From positions 1,418,667 through 1,482,666 of the forward strand of contig KE546970.1 in assembly GCA_000442125.1 (NCBI GenBank): 64,000 bases of DNA, read 5' to 3'. The stretch is from Opeltia flavorubescens. Taxonomy: Eukaryota; Ascomycota; Lecanoromycetes; Teloschistales; Teloschistaceae. A program made the position numbers and the translations under genes. Positions within the stretch are counted from its first letter, which is position 1. Each line of letters begins with the position of its first letter. Shown here piece by piece: positions 21,413 through 33,373 of the stretch. Below the pieces are notes generated by a model that ran no database searches, was not told the DNA's origin, and was given only the letters and a program-made list of their open reading frames with translations.

Positions 21413-24313
21413 TCACCAAATCCTCTTAGCAACCATGCTATACCTCCTTACCTTCCCGAAACCCGCATCCCCTACTCCAGCCCCTCCTGCAGCACCGGCC
21501 TTCCCCCTCTCCTCCCTCTCCCTCGCCCTCCTCCCTCCTTCCTTATCATCGCGATAAATCCACCTCCTCTTATCCTCATCCACCTCCACCACGCCCCACC
21601 CACCAACTCTCCTTCCTTCAGCGAGAAAACTCTCGTTTTCTCTCTCCTTCATACCTCTATACCTACTTCTCGCATAGGACAGCAACGCCATACCTAGGAG
21701 AAGTTTAACGATGAGTAAGAAGAGGAAGAGAAGGAGGAAGAACGCGAGCATGGTGAATAAAGCGATGAAATCGTCTGCAGACCAGTGGGACTGGTAGCGC
21801 AGCCAGCTTGTTGGATTGGAGAGGGAGAGGAGGGGAGGGGAGGAGGCGGCGCCGAGGGTGGAGCGACCGAGGGCGCGGCGGAAGATGTGGTCGATGTGGT
21901 GGATTGCTGCTGTGGAGGATGGGTGCGTTGCGGTTGAGGAGTCTACGGAGAGGGAAGTCGCTGTGGAGGTTATGGGCGGGGGGAGATGGGTGGCGAGGAA
22001 CATGTGATACGTCTGTACTAGAGCGCGGATGAAGAGGCATGAAAGCGGGATGACGGGGAGACCGAGACGGCGGGTGAGGTTCTGATCCGCGAAAGCGTTG
22101 GTGTAGTAGTCTTTTGCTAGGACGTCCAGGAAGCGGCCGTAGATGGCGGGTTTAGTATTGTTGAATTTGGTGATGTAGCAGTGCTTGAGGGAGTCGACAA
22201 GCATTTCGCTGCCGAGGACGAGTATGAAGGGTTGGAAGAGGAGGCCGGCCCAGGTGGGGAAGATGGTGAAGGATTTGGGGTAGATGCTGCTGCTGGTTTT
22301 GGAGAGAGGCGGAGATATGCCGTCGCTGGAGCTGAGGGTGAGGCCACCGGTCTCGATGAGGTTGCGGAGGGCGATGATCGTGAGCATCAGCCAGAGCTGG
22401 AAGCGTTCGACAACGTCGGCGCAGGTGAGCTGGAAAAGGTTTTCTTTCTCAAATTTCTTAAAGACAGTGGATTTGATTTCGACGAATTGATTGGACATGA
22501 GCAAGGTTAAGAGAGCATTGGAGTATGAATTGACAGCGACGTTGAGAGTGATAACCTGATAGAATAGCGCCGTCGAATGTATCAGATTGTAAGCAAGTGC
22601 AAGCATGAAAAGCCAAAAAGGCCGCATGACCTTGCTCCGCCCGTCAGGTCTTCGTTCGAGTGCTTCCTTGGAAAACAAGCACTCCAGTATGTCTTGGCCG
22701 ATGGCGGAGAATAGCCGATCACAGACCTCGAGTACATTGTAAATTACATATAGCTTGATTGCTGCTTGTCCGCGAATACCATGATACATCCTGCTAGCAT
22801 CAAATTGCATCAGGATGAGGCAGCTGCAAAGTATGAGGAATCCTTTAACAATATCTGCTTTATTATCAGGACCTAGTGTCGAGGGCGTCGACTTCGCTCT
22901 TTTGTGCTTTCGAAAAGCACCTTTCCGACGTTTACGAGGTGGCTCGTTTCTGTTATGGTCTGACGGTGGATTGTCGCTCTCGGTTGGAAACGAAAACTGG
23001 GGGGATTTGGGCGAAGGGCTTTGGGTATTGGAATCCTTCGGCACAGGCGGGATTATGCCTAGAAGTAACGGTCTTACCGGAGAGGTAGCGCTGGACGCTC
23101 GCCGGCGCCGCCAGAGGCGTCCAGGCCCAAAATACAACGAAAGAGCAATGAATTTCAACTCAGCTACCACATTTCGAATCACCGATTTGGAGAGTATCCA
23201 TGCTGCCTTGAGAAATCGCAGAGGTAAGATCGTGAATGAGGAGAGCCAGGCATCAAGGCAAGCAAAGAAGCCAAACCATAGAACACCCTCAAGCTGAAAT
23301 GGAACTCTGAGGAAATTTTGTAGACGCTCAATCTTGACCCTAGAAGATTCGTATGGAAAGTCGCTGTTACGTGAATGGTGGATATACAGCGGCGAAGGTC
23401 CGTGTGATGATAGCTCCAGTTGAAGATACGTGGGCAGGGAGTACGGAGGTAGGGGAATAGTTTGCGGCATTGGTGACGGTAAGGGACGATCCTCCGACAC
23501 TATATCATCCGCTCCAGGTTTCTTTTCATCGAGATGGAGTGGCTTTGGTGTCGACTTGGAGTTCCGCCGAGAGGAGGGCATTGGAGTCTGAGCCAAAAGT
23601 GACATCAAAGAAGAGTTCTTGCGGATTAGAGGTGGTGTCGACATGATCCGTGAACTTTTGCGGCTTGACCGGCTCGATGTTGTTGCGGTGATGTCTTCCG
23701 TGGTCGATTTTCTATCAGCGTTGCGCTGGTCCCCAAATTTCCAGGTCTGATTACCTCGGATTGGTGTTTCGACGCAGTCACTGGCGGAGGTCTGATAGTC
23801 TTGGCCCTTTGAGATGTGATCTGATAGTTGCGGGTTGCCCCTTATTCGAGATTCTCCATTTACGTCGCCATTGAGGATAAGAGTGATCCTTTCATTGGAG
23901 GCAGGAGCAGCCCGCGGCAGTGAGTCAGGTGACGATGTGAGCTCGTATATCTGTGCTTGGGACAATTTCAAGACCTTGCCCTTTTCCTCACTCTTCACCT
24001 CCACCTCTTGTAAGCTGTTTGCCTGCCCTTCACTCTCTGGACCAATATCATGCTTCCCATTCCCATACTCGCCAAGCAGGGTATTCGAAAGGCTGGTTTC
24101 CCCGTTCTGAAATTCTTCGGAATTTTCCTCTAACACTGGAATTGATTGTCTCCTAGCATCTCCGCCTGTCGATGCTGTCTGGCCATTCGTAGAGGCTGAC
24201 TGGTCTATCGATCCTTGGCGAACCACGAGTGAACTCGAGCGTTCGGACCTGTGCGTTTGCTCCTCTGCGGGAACAGGGCTTGAGTTGGTGGCATCGGTAT
24301 TCTCGTGATGCAT
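21413..24313 (-). CDS. TAPT1/Emp65 family ER membrane protein
   Basis: Multispanning ER protein of the TAPT1 family (human TAPT1, yeast Emp65), implicated in ER protein stability and folding through partnership with SUN-like Slp1. The ATG at 24313 (MHHENTDATNSS) is the first in frame; the frame stays open a little further upstream. The first 330 residues are Ser-rich and disordered. The family core is clear: KIERLQNFLRVPFQLEGVLW, FACLDAWLSSFTILPLRF, DIVKGFLILCSCLILMQFDA, SRMYHGIRGQAAIKLYVIYN, LEVCDRLFSAIGQDILE, LMSNQFVEIKSTVFKKFEKEN, FQLTCADVVERFQLWLML and the end of the core DSLKHCYITKFN. A cytoplasmic Lys/Arg-rich tail with EREER repeats ends at 21413. Length 966 residues, in the fungal range. 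No intron is required. Confidence 0.9.
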   Translation of the reverse strand: MHHENTDATNSSPVPAEEQTHRSERSSSLVVRQGSIDQSASTNGQTASTGGDARRQSIPVLEENSEEFQNGETSLSNTLLGEYGNGKHDIGPESEGQANSLQEVEVKSEEKGKVLKLSQAQIYELTSSPDSLPRAAPASNERITLILNGDVNGESRIRGNPQLSDHISKGQDYQTSASDCVETPIRGNQTWKFGDQRNADRKSTTEDITATTSSRSSRKSSRIMSTPPLIRKNSSLMSLLAQTPMPSSRRNSKSTPKPLHLDEKKPGADDIVSEDRPLPSPMPQTIPLPPYSLPTYLQLELSSHGPSPLYIHHSRNSDFPYESSRVKIERLQNFLRVPFQLEGVLWFGFFACLDAWLSSFTILPLRFLKAAWILSKSVIRNVVAELKFIALSLYFGPGRLWRRRRASSATSPVRPLLLGIIPPVPKDSNTQSPSPKSPQFSFPTESDNPPSDHNRNEPPRKRRKGAFRKHKRAKSTPSTLGPDNKADIVKGFLILCSCLILMQFDASRMYHGIRGQAAIKLYVIYNVLEVCDRLFSAIGQDILECLFSKEALERRPDGRSKVMRPFWLFMLALAYNLIHSTALFYQVITLNVAVNSYSNALLTLLMSNQFVEIKSTVFKKFEKENLFQLTCADVVERFQLWLMLTIIALRNLIETGGLTLSSSDGISPPLSKTSSSIYPKSFTIFPTWAGLLFQPFILVLGSEMLVDSLKHCYITKFNNTKPAIYGRFLDVLAKDYYTNAFADQNLTRRLGLPVIPLSCLFIRALVQTYHMFLATHLPPPITSTATSLSVDSSTATHPSSTAAIHHIDHIFRRALGRSTLGAASSPPLLSLSNPTSWLRYQSHWSADDFIALFTMLAFFLLLFLFLLIVKLLLGMALLSYARSRYRGMKERENESFLAEGRRVGGWGVVEVDEDKRRWIYRDDKEGGRRAREREERGKAGAAGGAGVGDAGFGKVRRYSMVAKRIW

Positions 24314-24605
24314 CTTCTGAAGCTCTGTCAATACTACCAAGGGAGTAGCCTTGGCTCTGATAGGATGCTTGCTGCATGATGCTGCTCTGGAGGAGTATCT
24401 TTGTGACAAAGCTCAGAGCACATCAAGCTCCTTCGGCGCCGAGGTGCGGAAGAGCGGAAAAGCACATGGAGGAAATACGGAATACAAAATTCGGTTCGTC
24501 TCTCCCACTACATTATTGTACATAATTCTATATCCAAACAGAATACTTATACAATGTTCTCATGCTACGTACTCTAGCTTCTCTGCAGGCGACCTGCGGC
24601 TATAC

Positions 24606-25867
24606 TTATTGAAACATTAATCGCAATGGAGATGGCTTCTTCTCCTTTTTCTCCACCTTTCTTTCACTTTTCTCCTTCCGATGTTTTGAATGCCTTGAAT
24701 GTCCATCCTTGCTAGACCTCGATCCTTGAGAGCTTTCTTTCTCGCTAGCCGTTTTCTTAGAACTTCTGTGACTTGAGCTGGAAGTCACATCATCATTCAA
24801 GTTCAACCTGGATAACGCAGCTGCCTGAGGTGTGATGAATTCGCCGTCCACGCTCGTACCAGTACTTTCTGCTTGAACTTCTGCAATTCCACGCCTCCAA
24901 TTGTCGATCCGGCTAACATCACCACCAATCTCAAGCATTTCATCCATACCAGGGTCATCTTCGGCATTCTTCGCTTTAATCTTCTTGATGATCTTGTACC
25001 CACCAAGAGCAACCACCGTGATTCCAACTCCGACTCCAGCAGCAATCATGAATTGTGGGCTAGCTAAAAGTGCGAAAACTGCTGGCGAACTGCCTTTGAG
25101 AGCCATAAGTGCACCGGGAGCCATTTTTGAAGCAATGTTACTAATCTCGGCAAGAGTTAGTGCAACGGCAGCCATAGCGTCAGGATCCTTTTGCAGTTTG
25201 GAGATGATGGATGTGGCTGAATACTGGAGGCATTCAGCTTCTTCTAGCATCACCTTGACCCTATAGACAAGTCCCTTCAACTCCACCTCCTCATCGACCC
25301 GGGCGACTTCGAGAGGTGGGGGAATGTCTCCGTATGCCAGGTCCATGTCAATAGTGCAAGGCGACGTTTGAGCTCTTGCGATGGAAGGTCGTTCCAGATC
25401 ACTATCAATATTGGTGTGTCGGCGCGCCAATGCTCTTGGTGATGGGGGTAAAGATGCGCCGTCATGTTGAGATTTGACTGGTGATAGGGGCGGTGATGGT
25501 CTTTGATGTGTTCGATTAGAGGTGATACTCTCAGAGTAGTAGCGGTTTGATGATGGCCTTCGATGGGAGTGCTTTGATCTTGACGAGTCCCTCGACGCTT
25601 TGGAAGACGCATCGTCCTCGATTGCGTATCCTCTAAGAGCGCGACGGGCTTTCTTCTCTTCTAGCTCATACTGTCGGCCGGCGACAATCTCCGCTTTCCT
25701 CTCACGGTAAGCGGCCTTAGCCTCTTTAAAAACATTAATTAGATGCTTGCTCTATTCAGGGCAGTCAGTATACTTGTAGGTCTCCTTGATGTACGCGATC
25801 CACTTACTGTGCTTACTACCTTCCCGGACCTATCAACTACTGCGATAGTCTGACCAAGGGCTGCCAT
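24606..25867 (-). CDS. Conserved fungal protein with a single hydrophobic segment, function unknown
   Basis: Two exons (25867-25808 and 25751-24606) join to 401 residues. Exon 1 reads MAALGQTIAVVDRSGKVVST, and exon 2 continues SKHLINVFKEAKAAYRERKAEI. The intron has a GTAAGT donor and an ATAG acceptor. A basic Ser/Arg/His-rich region follows. A predicted helical core (ELKGLVYRVKVMLEEAECLQ) and alanine-rich helices (MAAVALTLAEISNIASKM) precede a hydrophobic stretch, MIAAGVGVGITVVALGGYKI, which looks like a membrane or membrane-associated segment. The tail is strikingly Lys/Ser/Glu-rich (KHRKEKSERKVEKKEKK) and ends SPLRLMFQ. I recall similar N-termini in other Pezizomycotina proteins but no assigned function. 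Confidence 0.7.
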
Positions 25868-27855
25868 TTGAAAAGATTCTTGTAGACTGAATATCGATGG
25901 CTCCTGTACGTAATAGTACTATTGAAAAAGCGATGGTCCCAGACCCAAATTTGCCTCCTGATTAATTTACGAAGGGGAAAGCAGAACAGTGAGTGGTGAA
26001 GACAAAGCAAACTTTTAAAGACAATGCCGCTTGCAAACAAACAGTCAGAGCAGATGTTTCAACAATGNGCGAGCCAGGCTATGAACAGTCTATTGAAAAC
26101 GTGTGGAACAGACGAAGTTCACAGCTCTCTTAGAGTGAAAGGGAAAGGCCGAGGCACAGGTAGGAGAGATAAAACCGAAACTTGGAGAGGAGGATGAATG
26201 GTATTGATGAAGGAATTTACAGGTTTCTTGCTATCATTACTCGATTGAGAAATAATCAATCAGAGACAATTAGAGCGAAGATCAAGGGCGGTCAATTGAC
26301 CTTCTAGTGGCAACGATTGGGCACAAACCAGACCATGGGCTTCGGGCATAGGCGCCATTTGCTAGAAGTAGGCTTCCACTTGACAGCCACCAGGTGACAG
26401 CTTTGCCTTCAATCGCTAGTTTCGGGTTCTATCGTCAACGGATCCAGCTATTTGGCGTCTGAGAAGCGGCGAATCTCAGCTGATAATGTCGTTGAGGGGT
26501 GATGGGTGGCTGCAGTGTGATGACGACTACTGGTGGCGCCGGCCGTTTGGCGCCGTTGCCCCGATGGAAATCGGACACTACGAGCCAGGCAAGACAGAGA
26601 CGATTCCACATCCTAAACTATATCAGCAATCATCCGGACGATAGCGTTACTTTTTCTGGATAATTAAATAAGCTCCTGGACGTTCTCTGCGGGCTAAGTA
26701 AGGTGCCTGGAGAGTTCCCCTGTGTGAATTTCTTTCCTGTGAAAGCTCGGATCACGTGTACAACGCATTCACATCTGTGGATCATGGTATAGTAGCCATC
26801 TATATCCGTAACAAACATAGATAGCACCATCATGGTCAATTATTTTTAAGGTCATTACAGGGCTGAAGATTGAGCTGTCCTACAAAGGTGAAGGCATGAG
26901 GTGTAATCTTTGGAGACATTCGTTTAGATGTTAAAGGATTCTTCTCTAGATTTGGGCCTTGAAAACTGCATGGTGTGGTGGTACGTATCACATCCCGGGT
27001 TATGGCAATAGAATCAGGGGCATTTGCGTATACTAAGCTTTTTAATGCCATGTGTGACCCGGGATAGGATACTCGCCAAGACGGAATTTGGATTGCAAAG
27101 TTACAACGTCTGCGGCAAAGACATGGGCGATCAATGAAAAGCTGACACTCGAGTAAGCGATGGATGAGAGGCAATCTATTATTGAATGGTAAAAGATCAG
27201 ACTGTGCACATACGAGCTTGAGCGTTGCAACATGTAGAGGTACAGGCATGCAAAGTATGGCTTAATTACACGGGTCATGTATGACATGAGTAATTTGCTT
27301 TCTAGAAGTGATCAAATGCAGGAGCGATTCTTCGATACTGATCATTCCAAACTTCAAATGACTGATGTCTTCCATATCATATAACCCTATAATTAATGCA
27401 GCGAATCCTAAAATCGACAGTCCGAAGCCAACAGAGAACAGAGTTGCGCCATCCTTTTGTTGAATGACGCTCGCTCCTTGCGGACATAGTTGACCTACGG
27501 GCTGACTGTCTGACAGTCTGACATGGAGACAATTCCTTGCAGAGCTTTGAAACTCATCAGCTGAAAGACTGACTGCAATACTTAAATGGGGTGATTCCTG
27601 GGTTTTGTTGATCATCGTCTAATCATATTGGTGAGTAGTCTTTCATATTCCTACCCTTGGCTTCAACTTCGGCGGAAAGAGTGGATCCTGGAAACGTCGC
27701 GGCTGTGGAGCCAATCAGAAGGCTGATGACACGAGAGCTCCGGAGTCCCGCAGCTTAATGTACTTGCACTCTGAAGATGCACAAATAAAAAGCATCATGT
27801 TGGTTGCAGAGTCACTGACGATCGATATGGGTACTCTAGAAGCGGATGTTGCAAA
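25868..27855. other. Large intergenic region
   Basis: Almost 2 kb between divergent genes. Several short minus-strand ORFs (26630-26839, 26836-27249, 27262-27615) exist. One, ending at 27262, encodes a possible membrane helix (LFSVGFGLSILGFAALIIG) but shows no family match, so I leave it unannotated. One N base lies near 26067. No repeat or RNA gene was recognised. Confidence 0.4.
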
Positions 27856-30811
27856 ATGGTTTCGACTAACGGATCCACACCCAACGGATGTGACCATCCT
27901 TCACCAGCGCTTTTCCACAAGGTTAAGAACGATAAATCCATCCTTGCTCTTGCAGTCTGCGACTCAAGACTATTCGCAGGAACCCAATCTGGCGAGATAC
28001 TGGTAAAATACCGTGGTTCTGCTTTGTTAGATACGTGGCAGCTAAATCGGGATACCACAGGTCTGGTCGTTGGACACTTGCGAACGCGTAGCTTCAATCA
28101 AGGCCCACCTCCACAGCGTGCTCTCACTCTTCGTTACCAAAGACAAGCGTTTCCTTTTTTCAAGCGGTGGAGATGCTATCGTCAATGTACGACTCTCGAA
28201 AGTGCTCGCGTGCCACTGAAACTGATCATCACCAGGTGTGGAGCTTGGATACCCTCAGCGCCATATATTCCATCTATTCAACATATGATGTCGGAGATGT
28301 CTTCTGTGTCGCATATTCCTCTGCGCTTGAGACTGTGTACCTAGGTTCACAGAATACTAGTATCCAGGTGCGATAATCAGAGCTAGACAGTATGACTGTA
28401 TCTTTAGATTGACTATTACAGTGGTTTGACCTTTCGGAGAAGAATAATCATCAGATTCCCGATCTCTCGAGGCATCCTTTCAATCGCAATCACCGTTTCT
28501 TCGACTCAACGGGTCCGGGAGGGGTGGCAACACCACGCTCTCCTCCGCTATTGGAAACGCAATCACGAAATGGGCAAATGCTGGAGATCGACAATAGAAA
28601 CATCGTCCAATATGCACACAACGGCTATGTTTACTGTATGCTACTCGCTCGTGATCCTGAGGACGAGGACTCCGATGAAGAGATCTTGATTTCTGGGGGC
28701 GGAGATGGTACGATTAAGTTATGGTCGCTGGAAACTAAGAATGCGGGATCAATATCCAAACTGAAGACACTGAGAAGCGGCGACGACTCAGTGTTGGCTC
28801 TTGCACTTGATGACACATTTCTCTACAGCGGGAGATCAAACGGAGAAGTCAACGTTTGGGACCTCGAAACATGCCAACTGTTACGAAGGGTGGAAGCTCA
28901 TTCTACAGACGTCCTAACCTTGAGTGTTGGGCATGGCTTGATCTTCAGTGGGAGCGCGAATGGAAAAGTCAAAGTGAGTAGGAGCAATGTGGCTCGGCCG
29001 CAAATAAACAATACATTGACTATCGCAGCAATTCGATCCTCAATACGAATGTTTACACGAATGGGAAGCACACGATCAACTTATCCTTGCTTCAACCATG
29101 GCCGACTGCTGTGGAAAACAAATGTACGTCACTGGAGGCAATGATGGCTGTATAATAGTGTGGGATGTCGGTGAGGCGAAGAGTGAGCCTGCCGCGGTAG
29201 AATCAATCAAGAATGGTAAGACGCCTTGGGAACAAATATTTCGATTGCTAATATCTACCAGATCAACTTCTCCAATCTTTGTCTCAACTGGTGGCTTTCC
29301 GCACAGTGTCCTCGAAACCAGAATACGCCCAAGAGTGCCGGCGTGGAGCCTCTTGGTTGAAGAGTCTGTTTAAAGATCTCGGCGCAGATACAGAGATGTT
29401 AAGCACGCCAGGCAGCACAAATCCCGTGGTCTTTGCTCGCTTTAAAGGCCGAAATACATCATCGGGTCAGAGCAAAAGGATCCTCTTCTATGGGCATTAT
29501 GACGTGGTCCCTGCGGAAGACAAGCAACAAACGTGGGCCACGAACCCATTCGAGATGCGCGGCGTTAATGGTTACTTGTACGGTCGTGGGATATCGGACA
29601 ACAAAGGGCCCGTTATGGCAGCCGTTTATGCTGTAGCTGAGCTCGTGGCCGAAAAGGATCTAGACATGGACGTGGTTTTCCTGATAGAAGGCGAAGAAGA
29701 ATGTGGATCGAGAGGCTTCGAGGCAGCCATCAAGGAAAAGAAAAACCTTATTGGTGACATCGACTGGATTTTACTTGCAAACAGCTACTGGCTCGATGAT
29801 GACTATCCTTGTCTCACCTATGGTCTTAGAGGAGTAGTCCATGCGACAGTCCAAGTGACAAGTGAGCGGCCAAATCTCCACAGCGGTGTCGATGGAAGCC
29901 AAAGAATAAGTGAAGCGATGAAAGACTTGATCAATATCCTCGCGGTACTTTCAAATGGCGACGGTTCAGTCAAAATCCCAGGGTTTTACGATCCTGTCCT
30001 TCGGCCAAACCGTGTGGAGGATAAAAGGTATGCTGCGATAAGCAAGATGCTTGTTGCCCGCGATCCTAGTCGAGGCGATGCCTCCCAGCTGGCCGAGCAA
30101 CTCAAGGGGCGCTGGCGAGAACCTTCTTTGACCGTACACCGGATCACTACTTCCGGCCCTCCGGGATCGTCTGTAATACCTCATACTGCCACCGCGACAT
30201 TGTCAATTCGCCTGGTACCCAATCAGACAACTGCACTCGTCCAAGATGCGTTGAAGAAGGTTCTCCAGACAGCTTTCGCTGGGCTTTCTACATCTAATAA
30301 GATGTCCATAACTATCGATCATACGGCCGAGCCGTGGCTAGGCGATCCTGAGAACACCATCTATCGAACTCTGGAGGAAGCTGTGGTCAATGTCTGGGGT
30401 CCAGCAGGCCAGCACCGCCGCGGTTCCGTGCCAGCAGCGAAACCTCAACTGAATGGGCTACTTATGAACGGTTCGGCACATGCTAGGAGCGCGCAGGGAA
30501 CTTCTGCATCCTTGACTAATGGAAGCGATCATCATTCGCAGGCGACAGCAGAATCTCCGTCATCACCGACCAGTCCGAGAGGGATGAAAGCAAGTTTTGC
30601 CCCGTCGTGGAAGCCTCTCTACATTCGCGAGGGCGGCTCTATCCCAGCTATTCGATTCCTTGAGCAAGAATTTGAGGCGCCTGCAGCTCATTTGCCTTGC
30701 GGGCAAGCCAGTGATAAAGCCCATCTGGATAACGAGAGACTGCGCCTTTCCAACCTGTACAAGAGCAAAGATATCTTCAAAAGGGTCTTCAGGGAATTGC
30801 CTTCGAAATAA
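27856..30811 (+). CDS. DUG2: Dug2-like glutathione-degradation protein (WD40 repeats plus M20 peptidase domain)
   Basis: Large subunit of the cytosolic Dug2-Dug3 glutathione-degrading complex, which removes the gamma-glutamyl group before Dug1 cleaves Cys-Gly. The start at 27856 (MVSTNGSTPNGCDHPSPALF) fits the group. The first half has WD-type blades: FAGTQSGEIL, KRFLFSSGGDAIVN/VWSLDTLSAI, ISGGGDGTIKLWSLETK, YSGRSNGEVNVWDLETC, VTGGNDGCIIVWDV. Several short introns interrupt them; the two near 28003-28111 are the least certain. The second half is an M20 peptidase: LFYGHYDVVPA, YGRGISDNKGPVMAA, LIEGEEECGSRGFEAA, RPNLHSGVDG, ending VFRELPSK at 30811. A Ser/Asn-rich insert of about 70 residues lies near 30400-30600. 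Confidence 0.92.
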
Positions 30812-31251
30812 TGTAAAAGCTTGCTTCGCGCTACTTCTGTATACTACCTGTATTGGTTGGAGGTTTTCGGTTAGTTGGTCGGTCCAAATTGTAGTTCTAG
30901 CCAAGCAAGTTCCGCTGAGGATATTGAAAAGTTAGCATCAATCATCGTTACCTAAGATATTTTCAGCTTTCTCCAAAAACCAGTGTTCGCTGTCATGACT
31001 GAAAATAACTGCTATGATAATCAACTCCTTTCTAACCTGTCAGCGCATTCTGATCTCGTTACCACGACTTTCCCTGCATACTGGCTTATCAGTTTTCGAT
31101 CCCGATTCCTTATCGTCGACACTCAACCGCATAATCTACCCCCATCCCATCCCTCGTAATAAATGTCCCAAAACTCAGTTAATAAACTCCCGCCTTCTCC
31201 TTTCGCCATTCCTCCCTTCTCCCTGTCCCCCACCTTAAATAGTAACTCACA
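30812..31251. other. Intergenic region
   Basis: Spacer between two tandem plus-strand genes. The last 200 bases are rich in C/T and probably belong to the promoter of the asparaginase-like gene. Confidence 0.4.
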
Positions 31252-33009
31252 ATGTCCACCACCACCACCACCACAATTACCCCTCGATTCATCATCCACG
31301 GCGGCGCCGGCGCCATAACCCGCCATAACCTTCCCCCAGATACATATCTCCTCTACTCCGCCTCCCTACTCGAGGTCAACCGCGCCACGGCCTCGCGTCT
31401 GGATGCTGGGGCTTCGGCGCTCGAGGCGGCGACGGAGGCGGTGGCTGCGATGGAGGATATTCCGTACTTTAACTGCGGGAAGGGGAGTGTGTTTACGAGG
31501 GATGGGGGGGTGGAGTGTGAGGCTAGCGTGAGTTTGTAGTTTTCTCTTTCAACTTTTTAAAGATGGGGTTTTCGGGGGCGTTGGTTTTCCTTCTTGATAG
31601 GGTGAATTATTGGGGAGTGGATCGTATAGATGATCCACTGTATTAGGTTTTTTATATGTCGAATATGATTGTAATTTGAAAGAGGCAAGTACGGAAGGTC
31701 TAAAGATTTATGTTTTTCTATCTGTGTCTCTGCTGCTGATCGACGAAATTTCCAAAATTTTCCCGGAAAGCCAAATGTTTGTCCGAGGCAATATTTTGGG
31801 GTGTTGCAAATATGTACAATGCTCCCTTTTATTCAGGAATTCCTTGTTGTTTTCTCTTTAGATCCAGAAGAGAATTATCTTGTAGCTATCTACCACTATC
31901 CATTGCTTCCCCTGACAAAAACCAAGGTTATGACAACACGAGGTCACGACAAACGCGCCTGTGCTTGTACCCTCATCTCCCACATCAAAAACCCCATTCG
32001 CTTCGTCCGCGAAATGCTCCTCCACGGCAACACCGATCTCACTGGTCCTCCCAATAGTGGTGGGTCTGGCGATCCTAGTGGCAGCGAGGGTGGAGCACAG
32101 GGACACTCTGTTCTTAGCGGGGCCACGGCCGAGAAGCTGGCGCAGGAGTGGGGACTGGAGATGTGCGAGGAGAGGTATTACTGGACGAAGAAGCGGTGGG
32201 AGCAGCATCGACGGGGATTGAGGAAGGGGAAGGATAAGGGAACGCGAAGTGAGGAGGGTACGGTGCAGGAGGTAGGGAGTGGGGAGCCTGATGATGAGAG
32301 GGATCAAGAGGATTTCTGGGGGGATGAGGAAGGGTGGGATGGTTTGGAGTATTTACCGCAGGGTACAGTCGGATGCGTGGTGCTGGATCGGGAAGGAGTG
32401 ATGTGTGTGGCTACTAGTACCGGGGGACTGACGAACAAGTTGAGCGGGAGGATTGGGGATACGCCGACAATCGGAGCGGGCTTCTGGGCTGAAGAGTGGC
32501 GGGAGGAGAGATCAGAGAACTTGTCAGCGAGTCGACGAAGGAACGTACGGCCGCCTCTTGTGAGATGGTTGCCTGATACGCTGAGAGATACATTAGGGGA
32601 ATGTCTGCCTGCTTTGACCGGATATGAGAGCGCAGCAGAAGAAGATTTTGTGGATGAGAAGCGGAGGAGTAATAATGGTATTCGAGCTGTAGCTCTTTCA
32701 GGGACAGGTAATGGCGACTCTTTCCTACGGCTGGCAGCAACGCGAACAGCTGCTGCGATCGCTCGCTTCTCTTCGCATCACACTCTCACGGCTGCAGCCC
32801 GTCACGTTGCAGGACCCGGTGGGGAATTGCAGAGATCTGCTGGCGATCGATGGGGCAAGACCGGAGAAGGTGAAGGAGGAATCATTGGAATAGAGTTGGC
32901 GGATGGCGTTGGTCAGATCGTGGCGGAGTTCAATTGCGGTGGTATGTTTAGAACGTGGATAGATGGAACCGGCACAGAGAGAGTGATGGTGTTTCAGGAA
33001 GAGTATTGA
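31252..33009 (+). CDS. Asparaginase-like Ntn hydrolase (isoaspartyl peptidase / plant-type L-asparaginase family)
   Basis: Self-cleaving N-terminal-nucleophile hydrolase acting on L-asparagine or isoaspartyl peptides. Exon 1 (31252-31527) encodes [19 protein letters not shown] and the block [36 protein letters not shown]. Exon 2 (from 31927) resumes with [19 protein letters not shown] and [15 protein letters not shown]. The predicted nucleophile is the Thr in [11 protein letters not shown], followed by [23 protein letters not shown], the substrate site of the family. The end is [12 protein letters not shown]...FQEEY. Total about 453 residues, longer than the usual 300-350 because a Gly/Ser/Glu-rich linker ([16 protein letters not shown], then acidic) precedes the nucleophile. 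Such a long linker also recalls taspase. The 399-base intron is unusually long for this window. Confidence 0.88.
31528..31926 (+). other. Long intron of the asparaginase-like gene
   Basis: The donor GTGAGT follows CEAS, and the acceptor AACCAAG precedes VMTTRG. At 399 bases it is several times longer than the other introns here (45-155). It is T-rich with no coding sign. Small ORFs inside it are shadows. Confidence 0.75.
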
Positions 33010-33373
33010 TCATAGATCGAAGTCGACATAGACGGCTGCCTTGCCAACATAGAATAGATATAGACCATACCAGATCTCCTATTCTGCTAATTTGTGGTCT
33101 CCGAGAGTAGAAGCTGGCTGTCAGTCAAGGTCAGCCTTCCGATCCACCCAACTTAAACTTCAAGCGTACACTAGTGCCCTTCTCCTCTCCATTCAGTCAG
33201 TTCTTCATATGACAGGATCTTTTAAGTCTCGTCGAATTTGTCCTCATGACTTCGTGACAGATGCTAAGCCGTTTCCCTTGAGGTTCCAGTCGTAAAGCAG
33301 GAGCGTATTGCTTCCGTGTGCACTCGGTTTGTGCCTACCAGCTGTTCCTCGACATAACGATTTTTCACAAGTC
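33010..33373. other. Intergenic region between convergent genes
   Basis: 3' flanks of the asparaginase-like and ALB1-like genes; no feature recognised. Confidence 0.4.

Noticed and set aside
21808-22510. Arg/Gly- and Glu-rich plus-strand ORFs
   Set aside because: Antisense shadows of the TAPT1-like gene.
27262-27615. 117-codon minus-strand ORF with one hydrophobic stretch
   Set aside because: One possible membrane helix is not enough; no similarity, no splice support.
31676-31861. ORF inside the asparaginase-like gene
   Set aside because: Lies wholly in the 399-base intron and begins without good context.
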